DNA of 36,672 nucleotides. Origin: CAZGKW01 sp964526295 (GTDB lineage Bacteria > Planctomycetota > Phycisphaerae > FEN-1346). Under the pieces are notes generated by a model that made no database searches, was not told the origin of the DNA, and was given only the letters and a program-made list of their open reading frames with translations. Below, one piece after another: positions 1-7,084 of the stretch. Numbering within the stretch: the stretch's first letter is position 1; each line of letters starts with the position of its first letter. The translations under genes were made by a program, and so were the position numbers. The stretch covers positions 1 through 36,672 of the forward strand of contig CAZGKW010000044.1 in assembly GCA_964526295.1 (NCBI GenBank). Direction: 5' to 3'.

Positions 1-140
1 CTTCGGCGGCCTTTGTTATGCGCAAACGGTCAGCCTTCGTGAATAATGTGGGCTATGATGGCAACCAGCAATTGCAGTGCCCGGAGTTCAGGGCCGCGGT
101 TGAGTGGATCGAGCAGCAGACGGGCGTCAGCGCGCCCTGA
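1..140 (+). CDS. 3' end of a protein cut by the window edge, possibly a glycosyltransferase
   Basis: An open frame runs from base 3 to a TGA at 138-140 and gives about 45 residues ending in WIEQQTGVSAP; the start lies outside the window. The stretch RKRSAFVNNVGYDG resembles the C-terminal 'R-S-L-x-N-N-I-G-x-D-G-S-G' stretch I associate with some family-2 glycosyltransferases, so a sugar transferase is a guess. Codon use is less GC-biased (AAT AAT, CAA TTG) than in the following genes, which could mean a different origin. The frame could also be chance, because it is short. Confidence 0.4.
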   Translation, partial: SAAFVMRKRSAFVNNVGYDGNQQLQCPEFRAAVEWIEQQTGVSAP

Positions 141-349
141 CAGTTCGTGGCACCTTGGGCCAGGAGGGCCGCTTACGCATACATGATGAGTTGCAGCGGG
201 GGATACATACGCTTTCCCGAACGGCTCGCGGAAGACCGAGTGCGGCCTGGGGCTCCTGCAGCGGACAGCGATCCATGGGCCACTGATATGGGCAACAGAA
301 CGGTTGGTCCTGACGACACCGCGAAGGCATGCACGAAACGGACGCCATC

Positions 350-378
350 TTGACAGGGCTTATCCGTTCGGTTAGCAA
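350..378 (+). promoter_or_regulatory. Putative sigma-70-type promoter of gpsA
   Basis: TTGACA at 350-355, a 17-bp spacer, then TAGCAA at 373-378. The -35 box is perfect and the -10 is weak. The leader to the gpsA start would be about 48 nt. The remaining sequence between 141 and 432 shows no convincing gene. Confidence 0.4.
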
Positions 379-432
379 GCCCAGGCGCGGGTCGTAAGGT
401 CATCACCCAGGCACCCAGGCACTGAAAGTCTC

Positions 433-1467
433 ATGCGCGCTGCAATTATCGGCGACGGGGCGATGGGCACCCTCTCGGCCCTGCTGTTCGACGCCCGGGG
501 CGTCCGGGCCCGGATGTGGTCGGCCTTCGAGGAACACGCCGAAGTCCTCCGACGTGACCGCGAGAACCGCAAGTTCCTCCCCGGCTTCCCCCTGCCGGAC
601 GACCTGATCGTCTCGACCGACGCCGCCGAGGTGACCGACGGGGCCGACCTCGTGGTCATCGCCGTGCCCACGCGGTACCTGCGGCGGACCCTTGAGCAGG
701 TCGCCGACGGGATGCCCGGCAGTCCGGCCGACGTCTCGGGCGGGGCCGGCCCGATCTACGTCTCGGTGGTCAAGGGCATCGAGCGGGGGACGCTCCTTCG
801 GCCGAGCGAGATGATCGTCGACGTCCTCGGCCGGCGGCGCCTGGCGGTCCTCTCGGGCCCGAGCCTGTCGCGGGAGGTGGCCAACCAGCTCCCCGCCACG
901 GTCGTCGTCGCCTCGGAGGACCTCTCGGTGGCGACGGTCGTCCAGCAGGCCTACGCCACACCCTGGTTCCGCCTCTACACGAGCGACGACCCCGTAGGGG
1001 TCGAGCTGGGCGGGGCTTTGAAGAACGTCATCGCCATCGCGGCCGGTATCTGCGACGGCCTGGAGCTGGGGTCCAACGCCAAGGCCGCCCTGGTGACGCG
1101 GGGCCTGGTGGAGATGACCCGCTTGGGCGTGGCGATGGGCGCCCAGCCCCGGACGTTCGCCGGCCTGGCGGGCCTGGGGGACCTGGTCACGACCTGCGGG
1201 TCGGGCCTCAGCCGCAACCACCACGTCGGCGAGGAGATCGGGCGCGGCCGGCCTTTGAACGAGATCCTCGACGAGATGGGCGGCGCCTGTGCCGAGGGGG
1301 TCGACACGGTCCGAAGCGCGCTGGCCCTGGCCGACCGGCACAGCATTGAGATGCCGATCACGCAGGAGGTGTACCAGGTGCTTTTCCGGGAGAAGCCGCC
1401 GCCGGACGCCCTCGTGGACCTGATGAGCCGCCGGCCCAAGCAGGAGCATCCGCCGGTCGAGGTCTGA
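433..1467 (+). CDS. gpsA: Glycerol-3-phosphate dehydrogenase [NAD(P)+]
   Basis: This soluble cytoplasmic enzyme reduces dihydroxyacetone phosphate to sn-glycerol 3-phosphate, the backbone precursor of phospholipids. The 344 residues match the usual family length. A Rossmann GDGAMG motif (residues 7-12) opens the protein, SGPSLSREVA follows near residue 142, the catalytic-type lysine lies in GGALKNVIAIAAG (about K197), and the substrate-loop signature SNAKAALVTRG follows from about 214. The start is the first ATG with the Rossmann strand immediately behind it. The next gene begins 38 bp downstream on the same strand, so gpsA, the small membrane protein and clpX probably form one transcript. 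No oddities were seen in the motifs. Confidence 0.93.
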   Translation: MRAAIIGDGAMGTLSALLFDARGVRARMWSAFEEHAEVLRRDRENRKFLPGFPLPDDLIVSTDAAEVTDGADLVVIAVPTRYLRRTLEQVADGMPGSPADVSGGAGPIYVSVVKGIERGTLLRPSEMIVDVLGRRRLAVLSGPSLSREVANQLPATVVVASEDLSVATVVQQAYATPWFRLYTSDDPVGVELGGALKNVIAIAAGICDGLELGSNAKAALVTRGLVEMTRLGVAMGAQPRTFAGLAGLGDLVTTCGSGLSRNHHVGEEIGRGRPLNEILDEMGGACAEGVDTVRSALALADRHSIEMPITQEVYQVLFREKPPPDALVDLMSRRPKQEHPPVEV

Positions 1468-1505
1468 GCGACCCGGCCGGCGCCGACCCGTATCGTCAAG
1501 GCAGG

Positions 1506-1967
1506 ATGGTCTCACCGATCGAAGCCGCCCACATGGTGATCGCCGCCGCGGCGCTGGAGGGTTGGAAGCGGATCGGCCCCGAGCAGGTGATGGCCGTCGT
1601 GATCGTCGGGGCGGCCGTCATTATCGCCCTGTTCGTGCTGCTCGGTCTGGTCCGATGGTGGGCGTACAAGGCGTCGAAGAAGCCGTCCGCAGCGGGCGGC
1701 CTCGACATGGACCAGCTCCGCGGCCAGCTCGAATCGGGCGAGATCTTGCCGGAGGAATACGAGGCGATCCGGAGCGGGCTCGTCGGCCGACCCGTCCTTC
1801 GCCCCGCCGACAAGGGCGAGGCCGATCAAACCCCCTCTGGACAGGATGGCGGACAGGGGCCGATAATAGGAAGGACCGACGAATCGGCGGAACAAGAGGG
1901 CCCGCGCGCCGAACCGGACGAGGACCCCGACCGCCAAGAGGGGAGCCAGGACGATGGCCCGAGGTAA
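1506..1967 (+). CDS. Small single-pass membrane protein with SHOCT-like segment
   Basis: The 153 residues are arranged as one strong transmembrane helix (about 28-50, VMAVVIVGAAVIIALFVLL), a basic WWAYKASKK stop-transfer stretch, a short amphipathic helix pair (about 66-91, MDQLRGQLESGEILPEEYEAI), and a disordered acidic Q/E/D-rich tail. The L-x-x-L-x-x-G-x-I-x-x-x-E-Y-E pattern is typical of SHOCT-like C-terminal oligomerisation segments. The last 14 nt overlap the start of clpX, so the two are probably translationally coupled. Function is not recognised. The start ATG has only a weak AAGGCAGG in front of it, and a TATCGT -10-like box lies at 1491-1496 without a good -35. Confidence 0.7.
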   Translation: MVSPIEAAHMVIAAAALEGWKRIGPEQVMAVVIVGAAVIIALFVLLGLVRWWAYKASKKPSAAGGLDMDQLRGQLESGEILPEEYEAIRSGLVGRPVLRPADKGEADQTPSGQDGGQGPIIGRTDESAEQEGPRAEPDEDPDRQEGSQDDGPR

Positions 1968-3234
1968 CGGCGGAAACGCCGACGATCCCACCGCCACGTG
2001 CAGCTTCTGCGGCAAGAGCTATCGCGAGGTCGGGCCCCTGGTGGAGGGGCGAGGCGGGGTCTACATCTGCGCCGACTGCATCCACCTGTGCAGCTCGATC
2101 GTCCAGCACGAGCATCGGCGGGTCCGGATGCGGCGGTCCACCTTTGGCCGCATCCCCACCCCCCGCGAGACCAAGGACTTCCTCGACCTCTACGTCATCG
2201 GCCAGGAGCTGGCCAAGAAGTCCGTCTCGGTCGCGGTCCACAACCATTACAAGCGGCTCAGCCTCGGCGACGTCGTGGAGGACGACGACGACGTCGAGAT
2301 CGAGAAGTCGAACCTGCTGCTGATCGGCCCGACGGGGTGCGGCAAGACGCTCCTGGCGAGGAGCCTGGCGAAGATCCTCAACGTCCCGTTCGCCATCGGC
2401 GACGCCACGACGCTCACGGAGGCGGGCTACGTCGGCGAGGACGTCGAGAACCTCCTCCTGAAACTCCTCCAGGCCGCCGACTACGACCTGGAGGCCGCCC
2501 AGCAGGGCATCCTCTACATCGACGAGATCGACAAGATCGGCCGCACGACGCAGAACGTCTCGATCACCCGCGACGTCTCGGGCGAGGGCGTCCAGCAGGC
2601 CCTCCTGAAGATGCTCGAAGGGACGGTCGCGAACATCCCGCCCCAGGGCGGGCGGAAGCACCCCGAGCAACAATATATCCAGATGGACACCACCGACATC
2701 CTGTTCATCTGCGGCGGGACGTTCGACCGGCTCGACGAGATCATCGCCCGCCGCATCGGCCGGAGCCTGATCGGTTTCTCGGAGGGCCGCCACGAGGAGG
2801 GCGACCGGCTCGAGCGGCAGCGGGAGGTGCTCCGCCAGGTCATCCCGGAGGACCTGATCGCCTACGGCATGATCCCGGAGATGGTCGGCCGGCTGCCGAT
2901 CATCACCCCCTTGATGCCGCTCGACGAGGACGCCCTGTGCCGCATCCTGACCGAGCCGAAGAACGCCCTGGTCAAGCAGTACATCAAGTTCTTCGACATG
3001 GAGGATGCCGAGCTGGAGTTCACCGACGAGGCCCTCCGCGAGATCGCCCGAAAATCGATGGAGCGGAACACGGGGGCCCGGGCCCTGCGGTCGATCGTCG
3101 AGAACCTCATGCTCGACCCCCTGTTCGAGCTGCCCAACCGGCCCAAGGGGTTCCGCTACACCGTCACGCCGGAGGTCGTCTGCGGCGAGGCGGACCTGCT
3201 GGCCTCGGCCGAACCGAAGAAGGAAAGCGCGTAA
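1954..3234 (+). CDS. clpX: ATP-dependent Clp protease ATP-binding subunit ClpX
   Basis: ClpX is the hexameric AAA+ unfoldase that feeds tagged proteins to the ClpP peptidase in the cytoplasm. The 426 residues show the N-terminal zinc-binding domain (C16-x2-C19 and C39-x2-C42), Walker A GPTGCGKT (125-132), pore-loop GYVG (158-161), Walker B ILYIDEID (186-193), the GGRKHP loop, and the IGF tripeptide (about 273-275) that docks ClpP. The sensor-2 region NTGARALRSIVE lies near the C-terminus. No clpP or trigger-factor gene is adjacent; the gene follows gpsA and a small membrane protein, overlapping the latter by 14 nt. The start ATG lies 45 nt before the first zinc cysteine. Confidence 0.95.
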   Translation: MARGNGGNADDPTATCSFCGKSYREVGPLVEGRGGVYICADCIHLCSSIVQHEHRRVRMRRSTFGRIPTPRETKDFLDLYVIGQELAKKSVSVAVHNHYKRLSLGDVVEDDDDVEIEKSNLLLIGPTGCGKTLLARSLAKILNVPFAIGDATTLTEAGYVGEDVENLLLKLLQAADYDLEAAQQGILYIDEIDKIGRTTQNVSITRDVSGEGVQQALLKMLEGTVANIPPQGGRKHPEQQYIQMDTTDILFICGGTFDRLDEIIARRIGRSLIGFSEGRHEEGDRLERQREVLRQVIPEDLIAYGMIPEMVGRLPIITPLMPLDEDALCRILTEPKNALVKQYIKFFDMEDAELEFTDEALREIARKSMERNTGARALRSIVENLMLDPLFELPNRPKGFRYTVTPEVVCGEADLLASAEPKKESA

Positions 3235-3273
3235 GCGCTGCCCGAGAACGGCCTCTCTCCTCAGCGGGTGCCA

Positions 3274-3291
3274 CGGATTGCTCGCAATCCG
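3274..3291 (+). terminator. Hairpin downstream of clpX
   Basis: CGGATTG and CAATCCG form a perfect 7-bp stem with a CTCG loop, 40 nt after the clpX stop. No T-run follows, so it is either a weak or Rho-assisted terminator, an mRNA 3'-stabiliser or a dispersed repeat. Confidence 0.3.
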
Positions 3292-3401
3292 CGCATCGAG
3301 GGCTTGTGCAGCCGAGCAAGTACCGTTCGGGCCGCGACCGCCATCTATCGGGCTTCACCCTCCATTCCCGCTCTGTGAGCCATCGCATGCCGCCTCCCGC
3401 C

Positions 3402-3430
3402 TTGCAGGCCGGCCCTCACAGCCCTATCTT
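3402..3430 (+). promoter_or_regulatory. Promoter ending at a start codon (probable leaderless mRNA)
   Basis: TTGCAG at 3402-3407, a 17-bp spacer, and TATCTT at 3425-3430. The ATG of the methyltransferase begins only 6 nt later and has no Shine-Dalgarno sequence, so transcription would start at or next to the A of the start codon. Confidence 0.5.
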
Positions 3431-3436
3431 GGCCGC

Positions 3437-4255
3437 ATGCCCAGGTTCGCGACATCCCGCAGCGCCTTCGCCACCGCGGCCCACGCGATCGACCGGCAGG
3501 TCCGCCGCTGGCAGCGCGAGGGTCGGCACGCGCGCCTCGTCCGCGGCGCGGCCCGCCTGAACTCCCTCTGGCAGACCCTCTGCCGGCGGGTCCGCCTCGC
3601 CCGGATCATCCAGGACGTCCGCCGGCTGCCGGCCGACGCCGACCCGGAGGTTCTGTGGGACTTCGCCTGCGACCCGCTCGGCGGAAGCCTCGATCCGGTC
3701 CAGGAGCGGTCCGAGATCCTCGGGCTCGTCGAGATCGTGAGGGGGCTCCGGCCGCGGCGGGTCCTGGAGATCGGCACGGCCACCGGCGGGACGCTCTTCT
3801 TGCTGGCGCGGTCGGCGGCCCCGGGCGCCCTGATAATCAGCGTGGACCTCGGAGGCGGGCGAAAGTTCGCGTCGCGCGACGGCGGCTGCCCGCGGTGGCA
3901 GGTCCCGCTGCTGCGGGCCCTCGGCCTGGCGGGCCAGCGAATCGAGCTCGTCCGAGGCGATTCGCACAGGCCCCACCTCCACCGGCGGGTCCGCGAGGTC
4001 CTGGCCGGCGAACCGCTCGACTTCCTCTTCATCGACGGGGACCATCGCTACGAGGGGGTCAAGCAGGACTTCGAGGCCTACGGGGCCCTGGTGCGGCCGG
4101 GCGGCCTCGTCGCCCTGCACGACATCGTCCCGGACCGGTTCGGCATGAACGGCGACGTGCATCGGCTGTGGAGGGAGGTCCGCCGGGACTACCCGACCCG
4201 CGAGCTGGTCGCCGACCGGTCACGGGGTTACGGCATCGGCATCGTCGAATGCTGA
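3437..4255 (+). CDS. Class I SAM-dependent methyltransferase (Methyltransf_24/CmcI-like)
   Basis: The predicted 272-residue cytoplasmic protein probably transfers a methyl group from SAM to an unidentified small molecule or glycan. Motif I is VLEIGTATGG (about 109-118). The acidic motif FIDGDHRYEGVKQD (about 198-211) and the later GGLVALHDI stretch are typical of the Methyltransf_24 group, which includes rhamnosyl O-methyltransferase and cephalosporin hydroxylase CmcI. The N-terminal 80 residues are basic and helical. The chosen ATG is supported by a promoter that ends 6 nt upstream; the open frame extends further upstream only as a shadow of clpX. A glycosyltransferase follows 180 bp downstream, so a role in decorating surface glycans is plausible but inferred. 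Confidence 0.82.
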   Translation: MPRFATSRSAFATAAHAIDRQVRRWQREGRHARLVRGAARLNSLWQTLCRRVRLARIIQDVRRLPADADPEVLWDFACDPLGGSLDPVQERSEILGLVEIVRGLRPRRVLEIGTATGGTLFLLARSAAPGALIISVDLGGGRKFASRDGGCPRWQVPLLRALGLAGQRIELVRGDSHRPHLHRRVREVLAGEPLDFLFIDGDHRYEGVKQDFEAYGALVRPGGLVALHDIVPDRFGMNGDVHRLWREVRRDYPTRELVADRSRGYGIGIVEC

Positions 4256-4267
4256 ACCGTCCCCATT

Positions 4268-4307
4268 CCCTCCCTCTCCCCTGGAGTGAGAGGGAGGGGG
4301 TGAGGGG
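4268..4307. repeat. CCCTCTCCC / GAGAGGGAGGGG dispersed palindromic repeat, copy 1
   Basis: A C-rich half (CCCTCCCTCTCCCC) is followed by its inverted G-rich half (GAGAGGGAGGGGGTGAGGGG) and can form a strong hairpin just after the methyltransferase stop. A second, related copy lies at 36456-36494. It may act as a terminator for the gene upstream. Confidence 0.6.
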
Positions 4308-4355
4308 GACCGGCATCCCTTCGCCGGTTCCGGGCCGGCGGACAAAGGGCGTCCC

Positions 4356-4384
4356 TTGACACGGGCCACGGGCGCCGATACCTT
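4356..4384 (+). promoter_or_regulatory. Putative promoter of the glycosyltransferase
   Basis: TTGACA at 4356-4361, a 17-bp spacer, and TACCTT at 4379-4384. The leader would be about 45 nt and contains a GCCGGCGAAGCCGGC hairpin and a GGAGGG ribosome binding site at 4425-4430. Confidence 0.45.
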
Positions 4385-4435
4385 CCGGGTGCGCCGGCGA
4401 AGCCGGCTCACCGACACGTCTGCCGGAGGGACCGC

Positions 4436-5581
4436 ATGGGCGAGAACGGCGAACCGGGCGTCTCGGTCGTTGTCCCGGCCTACCGGTCCGAAAGGTACCT
4501 CGCCCGCCTGCTGCCGAGCCTGCCCGAGGCGTTCGCCGACGCCGGGTGCCCCTGCGAGACGATCGTCGTCGACACCTCGTCCCCCGACGGCCAGAGCGCA
4601 GCCCGCACGAGGGCCCTGTGCGAAGAGCACGGGGCCCGGTTCCTCCAGGGCACCTGGCGTTCGGCCGCCCGGAGCCGCAACGCCGGCATCCGCGCCGCCC
4701 GCTACGACAAGGTCTTCTTCACCGACTCGGACTGCCGGGCCACCCCCACCGTCATCTCCGAACACCTGAAGGTCATGGCCCGGGGCGACGGCCGGCTGAG
4801 CGCATCGATCGGCGTGACGCAGTTCGATGGCCGGCTCGGCCCGGCCGGGCGGGCCATCCTGGCCACCCACGTCGCCCAGTTCTTGGAGTGGGCCCGGTAC
4901 CTGGGCGACGAGCTGCCCTGGGGGGCCACCGCCAACCTGATGGTCCGCAAGGACTCGGTCCGCGAGGTCGGCGGGTTCGACGAGTCGGCCCGGTCGGTCG
5001 TCGGCGGGGAGGACGTCGACCTGTGCTGGCGGCTCGCCGAGACGGGCAAGGCCCTGGCGTGCGCCCCGGACGCCGTCGTCCTGCACGCCGCCGAGCCGTG
5101 GGACTCGTGGAAGACCAATCTTCGCCGCTTATGGAACTACGGCGTGGGGGAGCACTTCCTGCTGCAGGGGCACCCGGAGCGGACCTACTGGGACCCCCTT
5201 CGCTACCCCCTGTTCGGGGTGCTGGTGGCGGCCCTGGCCGTCGCATTGGGCGTCCTGTGGGGCCCCTTGAGCGGCCTTGCGGCCGCGGCGACGGCGGTCG
5301 TCCTGGGCCTGGGCATCGAGACCTGCGCGACGAACTGGGCCCTCAACCACTACTTCCCCAAGGGCCGGCGGGACCGGCTGCTCGACTCGTTCGCCGGGCA
5401 GCTCTACATGGCGGTCTACGACACGTCTTACGCCTGGTCGGGCGCCCGGGAGGGCCGGCCGCTCGACGCCCTGCGCTACCCCCTGCACTTCACCAAGCAG
5501 CGGCACGCCGGCTGGTCCCGGGCCCTGGTGAAGCTGGCGGCACTGGGCCTGGGGGCCGTCGCCGGGTGGCTCGTCCTTTGA
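4436..5581 (+). CDS. Membrane-anchored family-2 glycosyltransferase
   Basis: This is an inverting GT-A glycosyltransferase predicted to add a sugar from a nucleotide donor to a lipid-linked or surface glycan at the inner face of the membrane. The 381 residues open with the GT2 strand VSVVVPAYRSE (about 9-19). The DxD-type motif TDSD lies at 96-99, and the acceptor-site GGEDVDLCWRL at about 189-199. Hydrophobic helices lie at about 258-305 and at the extreme C-terminus (about 362-381). A GGAGGG ribosome binding site six bases ahead supports the ATG. It stands alone with its own promoter. The donor and acceptor cannot be read from the sequence. Confidence 0.88.
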   Translation: MGENGEPGVSVVVPAYRSERYLARLLPSLPEAFADAGCPCETIVVDTSSPDGQSAARTRALCEEHGARFLQGTWRSAARSRNAGIRAARYDKVFFTDSDCRATPTVISEHLKVMARGDGRLSASIGVTQFDGRLGPAGRAILATHVAQFLEWARYLGDELPWGATANLMVRKDSVREVGGFDESARSVVGGEDVDLCWRLAETGKALACAPDAVVLHAAEPWDSWKTNLRRLWNYGVGEHFLLQGHPERTYWDPLRYPLFGVLVAALAVALGVLWGPLSGLAAAATAVVLGLGIETCATNWALNHYFPKGRRDRLLDSFAGQLYMAVYDTSYAWSGAREGRPLDALRYPLHFTKQRHAGWSRALVKLAALGLGAVAGWLVL

Positions 5582-5714
5582 GAGGGCAAGATCAGGGATC
5601 GCAAAGACGAGCGGTCAGGCGGCTCACGTCGGCCGGCCGCACGTCTTCGGCCATCCGAGCCGGCCCGTCGAATTCTGACGGAGCCGCCTCACGCGTGACA
5701 GGCAAGCCGCCGCC

Positions 5715-5741
5715 GAGCCGCGAACGTGAGTTCGCGGGTAC
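5715..5741 (+). repeat. GAGCC-hairpin dispersed repeat, copy 1
   Basis: GAGCC followed by GCGAAC-GTGA-GTTCGC and GGTAC. Related hairpins with the same GAGCC head and a 3' G-x-x-AC tail lie at 12134-12161 (+) and 24986-25014 (-). It sits in the 269-bp gap between the glycosyltransferase and the acetyltransferase gene, a gap that also holds a GCGGTCTTACGACCGC palindrome near 5794-5809 and no gene. Confidence 0.45.
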
Positions 5742-5850
5742 ATACGAGAGGCGCCTGTGTCCGGGGAGCTTACCTTCGTCGCCGCACAGCGTACCGGCGG
5801 TCTTACGACCGCGGCTTGAGACGTTCGCGGCCCGAAGCGGCGCGGGCCGC

Positions 5851-6342
5851 TCACAAGTCGATCGCCACGGCCTCCTCGTCGCAGTCGGGGAACTTCGGGC
5901 ACTTGATGCAGTCGGCCCAGATCTTGTGGGGCAGCTCCTCCTTCGGCACCCGCTTGAAACCCAGCCGCTCGAAGAACGGCGGGGCCTGCGTCAGAGCGAA
6001 GACCCGGCCGATGCCGAGCCGCCTCGCCTCCGCCAGGCACGCCTCCACCAGGCGCCGCCCGATGCCCCGGCCGCGGAACTCCCGGGCCGTGGCCAGCGAC
6101 CGGACCTCCGCCAGGCCCTCCCAGGCGATCGTCAGGGCCGAGCACCCCACCACCCGCCCGCCGACCTCGGCCACCTGGAAGTCCCGCAGCGACTCGTACA
6201 GCTCGGCCCGGCCCCGGCCCAGCATGAACTGCTCCCGGCTGAACTCCGTGATCAGGGCATGGATCGACTCGACGTCGTCCATCCGGGCCTGCCGGATGAG
6301 GCCGTCGGCGGCCGTGCCGGTTTCGGCGGGAGCGTCGCTCAT
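5851..6342 (-). CDS. GNAT N-acetyltransferase, ArgA/N-acetylglutamate-synthase-like
   Basis: This predicted cytoplasmic acetyl-CoA-dependent acetyltransferase has 163 residues. The acetyl-CoA loop is FRGRGIG (about 89-95) after the V-R-S-L-A-T strand, and motif B is PPFFERLGFKRV (about 121-132), where the PxFYxxxGF pattern is classical. The general sequence, and the K-I-W-A-D-C ending that follows, resemble the stand-alone GNAT domains annotated as ArgA-type amino-acid N-acetyltransferases, so a role in arginine synthesis (glutamate to N-acetylglutamate) is possible. The C-terminus carries a cysteine cluster C145-x2-C148-x5-C154 that could bind a metal. No arginine genes are adjacent. The ATG lies 8 nt after a -10 box. 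Confidence 0.8.
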   Translation of the reverse strand: MSDAPAETGTAADGLIRQARMDDVESIHALITEFSREQFMLGRGRAELYESLRDFQVAEVGGRVVGCSALTIAWEGLAEVRSLATAREFRGRGIGRRLVEACLAEARRLGIGRVFALTQAPPFFERLGFKRVPKEELPHKIWADCIKCPKFPDCDEEAVAIDL

Positions 6343-6350
6343 GGCCGGCT

Positions 6351-6378
6351 ATCCTACGCTCCCCCGCCGGCCGGTCAA
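6351..6378 (-). promoter_or_regulatory. Promoter of the acetyltransferase, probably leaderless
   Basis: Reading on the minus strand: TTGACC (6378-6373), a 16-bp spacer, TAGGAT (6356-6351), then 8 nt to the ATG. There is no Shine-Dalgarno sequence in front of the start codon. Confidence 0.45.
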
Positions 6379-6514
6379 GCACCTGGGCGCAACTGGCGGC
6401 TCGTCCGACGATGCTGCGGCAAACACGGCCTCCAAAGCGCTTGCAGCCCGTGCGAAGCGTCCCCATGATGGCTGGCGAGCTCCAGCAAGCACCGCCGCGC
6501 CAAGGAGGCCTACC

Positions 6515-7084
6515 ATGAAGACGTCCCTCGGCCCGCAGACGATCCTCCAACCGACGCCCGTCTGGCTCGTCGGCACCTACGACGACGCCGGCAAGCCGAA
6601 CGTCATGGCGGCGGCGTGGGGCGGCATCTGCTGCTCACGCCCGCCGTGCCTGGCGGTCTCGCTCCGGGCGGCCACGTACTCGCACGGGAGCCTCACCGCT
6701 CGCGGCGCCTTCACGGTGAGCGTCGCCACCGAGCCGATCGCCCGCCAGGCCGACTACGCCGGCATCGCCTCGGGACGCGAGACCGACAAGTTCGCCGCGG
6801 CGGGCCTGACGGCGGTCCGCAGCGGCCTGGTCGAGGCGCCGTACGTGGAGGAATCGCCCCTGGTGGCCGAGTGCCGCCTCGTCGCGACCCACAACCTGGG
6901 CCTGCACACGCAGTTCGTCGGCGAGATTCTCGACGTGAAAGCGGACGAGTCGGTCCTCGACCAGGACGGCAATCCGGACATGCGGAAGGTCGCCCCCCTG
7001 CTCTTCGCGCCGGGGGCCACGCAGTACTACGGCGTGGGCGAGGTGGTGGGCACGGCGTTCGAGATCGGCAAGACCCTCGGCTGA
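6515..7084 (+). CDS. Flavin reductase-like domain protein (DIM6/NTAB family)
   Basis: The 189-residue cytoplasmic protein resembles the FMN-binding split-barrel flavin reductase family, which reduces flavin or uses bound FMN in small oxidoreductases. It begins with PVWLVGTYDDAGKPNVMAAA, the typical first strand, has S-R-P-P-C-L-A-V-S-L-R (about 42-52), and carries the later H-T-Q-F-V-G-E-I-L-D-V (about 131-141), the usual 'fVGeV' strand. An AAGGAGG ribosome binding site at 6502-6508 fixes the ATG at 6515; the upstream open frame is spurious. The gene converges with, and overlaps by 58 nt, the next gene on the opposite strand. The physiological substrate is unknown. Confidence 0.85.
   Translation: MKTSLGPQTILQPTPVWLVGTYDDAGKPNVMAAAWGGICCSRPPCLAVSLRAATYSHGSLTARGAFTVSVATEPIARQADYAGIASGRETDKFAAAGLTAVRSGLVEAPYVEESPLVAECRLVATHNLGLHTQFVGEILDVKADESVLDQDGNPDMRKVAPLLFAPGATQYYGVGEVVGTAFEIGKTLG

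Noticed and set aside
104..406. Short open frames in both strands upstream of gpsA
   Set aside because: They overlap each other, lack ribosome binding sites and recognisable sequence; the region is better explained as a non-coding gap with a promoter.
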